A DNA stretch of 6,456 bases, from assembly GCA_903831545.1 (NCBI GenBank), contig CAIKYI010000717.1:1-6456 (forward strand). Direction: 5' to 3'. A program made the translations under genes and the position numbers. Numbering within the stretch: the first letter of the stretch is position 1; every line of letters starts with the position of its first letter. The notes beneath the pieces were generated by a model. That model was not told the DNA's origin. It worked only from the letters and a program-made list of their open reading frames with translations, and did not search any database. This document shows, in pieces, positions 6,234-6,456 of this stretch. The stretch comes from an uncultured Methylobacter sp. (GTDB lineage: Bacteria; Pseudomonadota; Gammaproteobacteria; Methylococcales; Methylomonadaceae).

Positions 6234-6456
6234 CCAAGTTCTAGAGGCCCTTCGTCCATTAGCGCGATTTGTTCGCGTAGCTCAATGATTCTATCCTGCC
6301 AGTAACGCGGCGTATCAAACCATGGGAACGCCATTGGAAAAGCGGGATCATCCCAGCGACGGGCAATCCAGGCTGAGTAATGAATCAGGCGCAAAGTTCG
6401 AAGGGCTTCAATAACATGCAGTTCCCGTATATTAAAATCGAAAAAGGTCTTGTATC
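6230..6456 (-). CDS. srkA: Stress response kinase SrkA (YihE/RdoA family), C-terminal part only
   Basis: The minus strand is open from the right edge to a TAA whose complement is at 6230-6232, giving the last 74 residues of a protein that begins outside the window. They include [20 protein letters not shown], then [20 protein letters not shown] and [16 protein letters not shown]. This closely follows the C-terminus of E. coli SrkA, with its REL-LIEPLRAMR, YLAWLMRRW-DPAFPKNFPW and YW blocks. SrkA is a Ser/Thr kinase of the aminoglycoside-phosphotransferase/choline-kinase fold, linked in E. coli to Cpx-dependent stress survival. The catalytic domain lies mostly beyond the edge and cannot be checked. 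The gene converges on rnhB, and the two stop codons share two bases. No intergenic terminator can exist between them. Confidence 0.9.
   Translation of the reverse strand, partial: YKTFFDFNIRELHVIEALRTLRLIHYSAWIARRWDDPAFPMAFPWFDTPRYWQDRIIELREQIALMDEGPLELG

Overview
This window is a typical Gram-negative envelope-biogenesis locus. The protein sequences (EpmA, five-POTRA BamA, Skp, FabZ, LpxA, RNase HII, SrkA) resemble gammaproteobacterial homologues most closely. The body of the window is moderately AT-rich. Gene content fits a gammaproteobacterium; a type I methanotroph (Methylococcales) is a guess that the sequence alone cannot prove. I see no IS element, CRISPR array, tRNA or rRNA.

Layout, left to right. 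Positions 2-181 read as the interior of a SAM-dependent tetrapyrrole methyltransferase (SUMT/CobA-like). This frame breaks off exactly where epmA begins, and epmA in turn lacks the usual N-terminal dozen or so residues, so the left edge looks like a recombination or assembly junction. Next come epmA (EF-P lysyltransferase), bamA (outer-membrane protein insertase), skp/ompH (periplasmic chaperone), fabZ (3-hydroxyacyl-ACP dehydratase), lpxA (first enzyme of lipid A synthesis) and rnhB (RNase HII), all on the plus strand. At the right edge the 3' end of srkA (stress-response kinase) runs on the minus strand. Its stop codon overlaps the rnhB stop codon.

The genes form the core of the widely conserved bamA-skp-lpxD-fabZ-lpxA-lpxB-rnhB block. 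FabZ and LpxA sit at the branch where 3-hydroxyacyl-ACP goes to phospholipid or to lipid A. Skp delivers unfolded outer-membrane proteins to BamA, which inserts them next to the LPS that the lpx pathway builds. Here lpxD and lpxB are missing from the block. The gaps where they would sit (4133-4313 and 5531-5642) hold no recognisable remnant. Putative promoter elements precede bamA and skp, and small hairpins lie between skp and fabZ.

No undescribed biological system is evident. The points most worth a second look are the left-hand junction, the missing lpx genes, the methionine at the acyl-chain ruler position of LpxA, a cysteine-bearing repeat-built loop in BamA, and the overlapping convergent stop codons.
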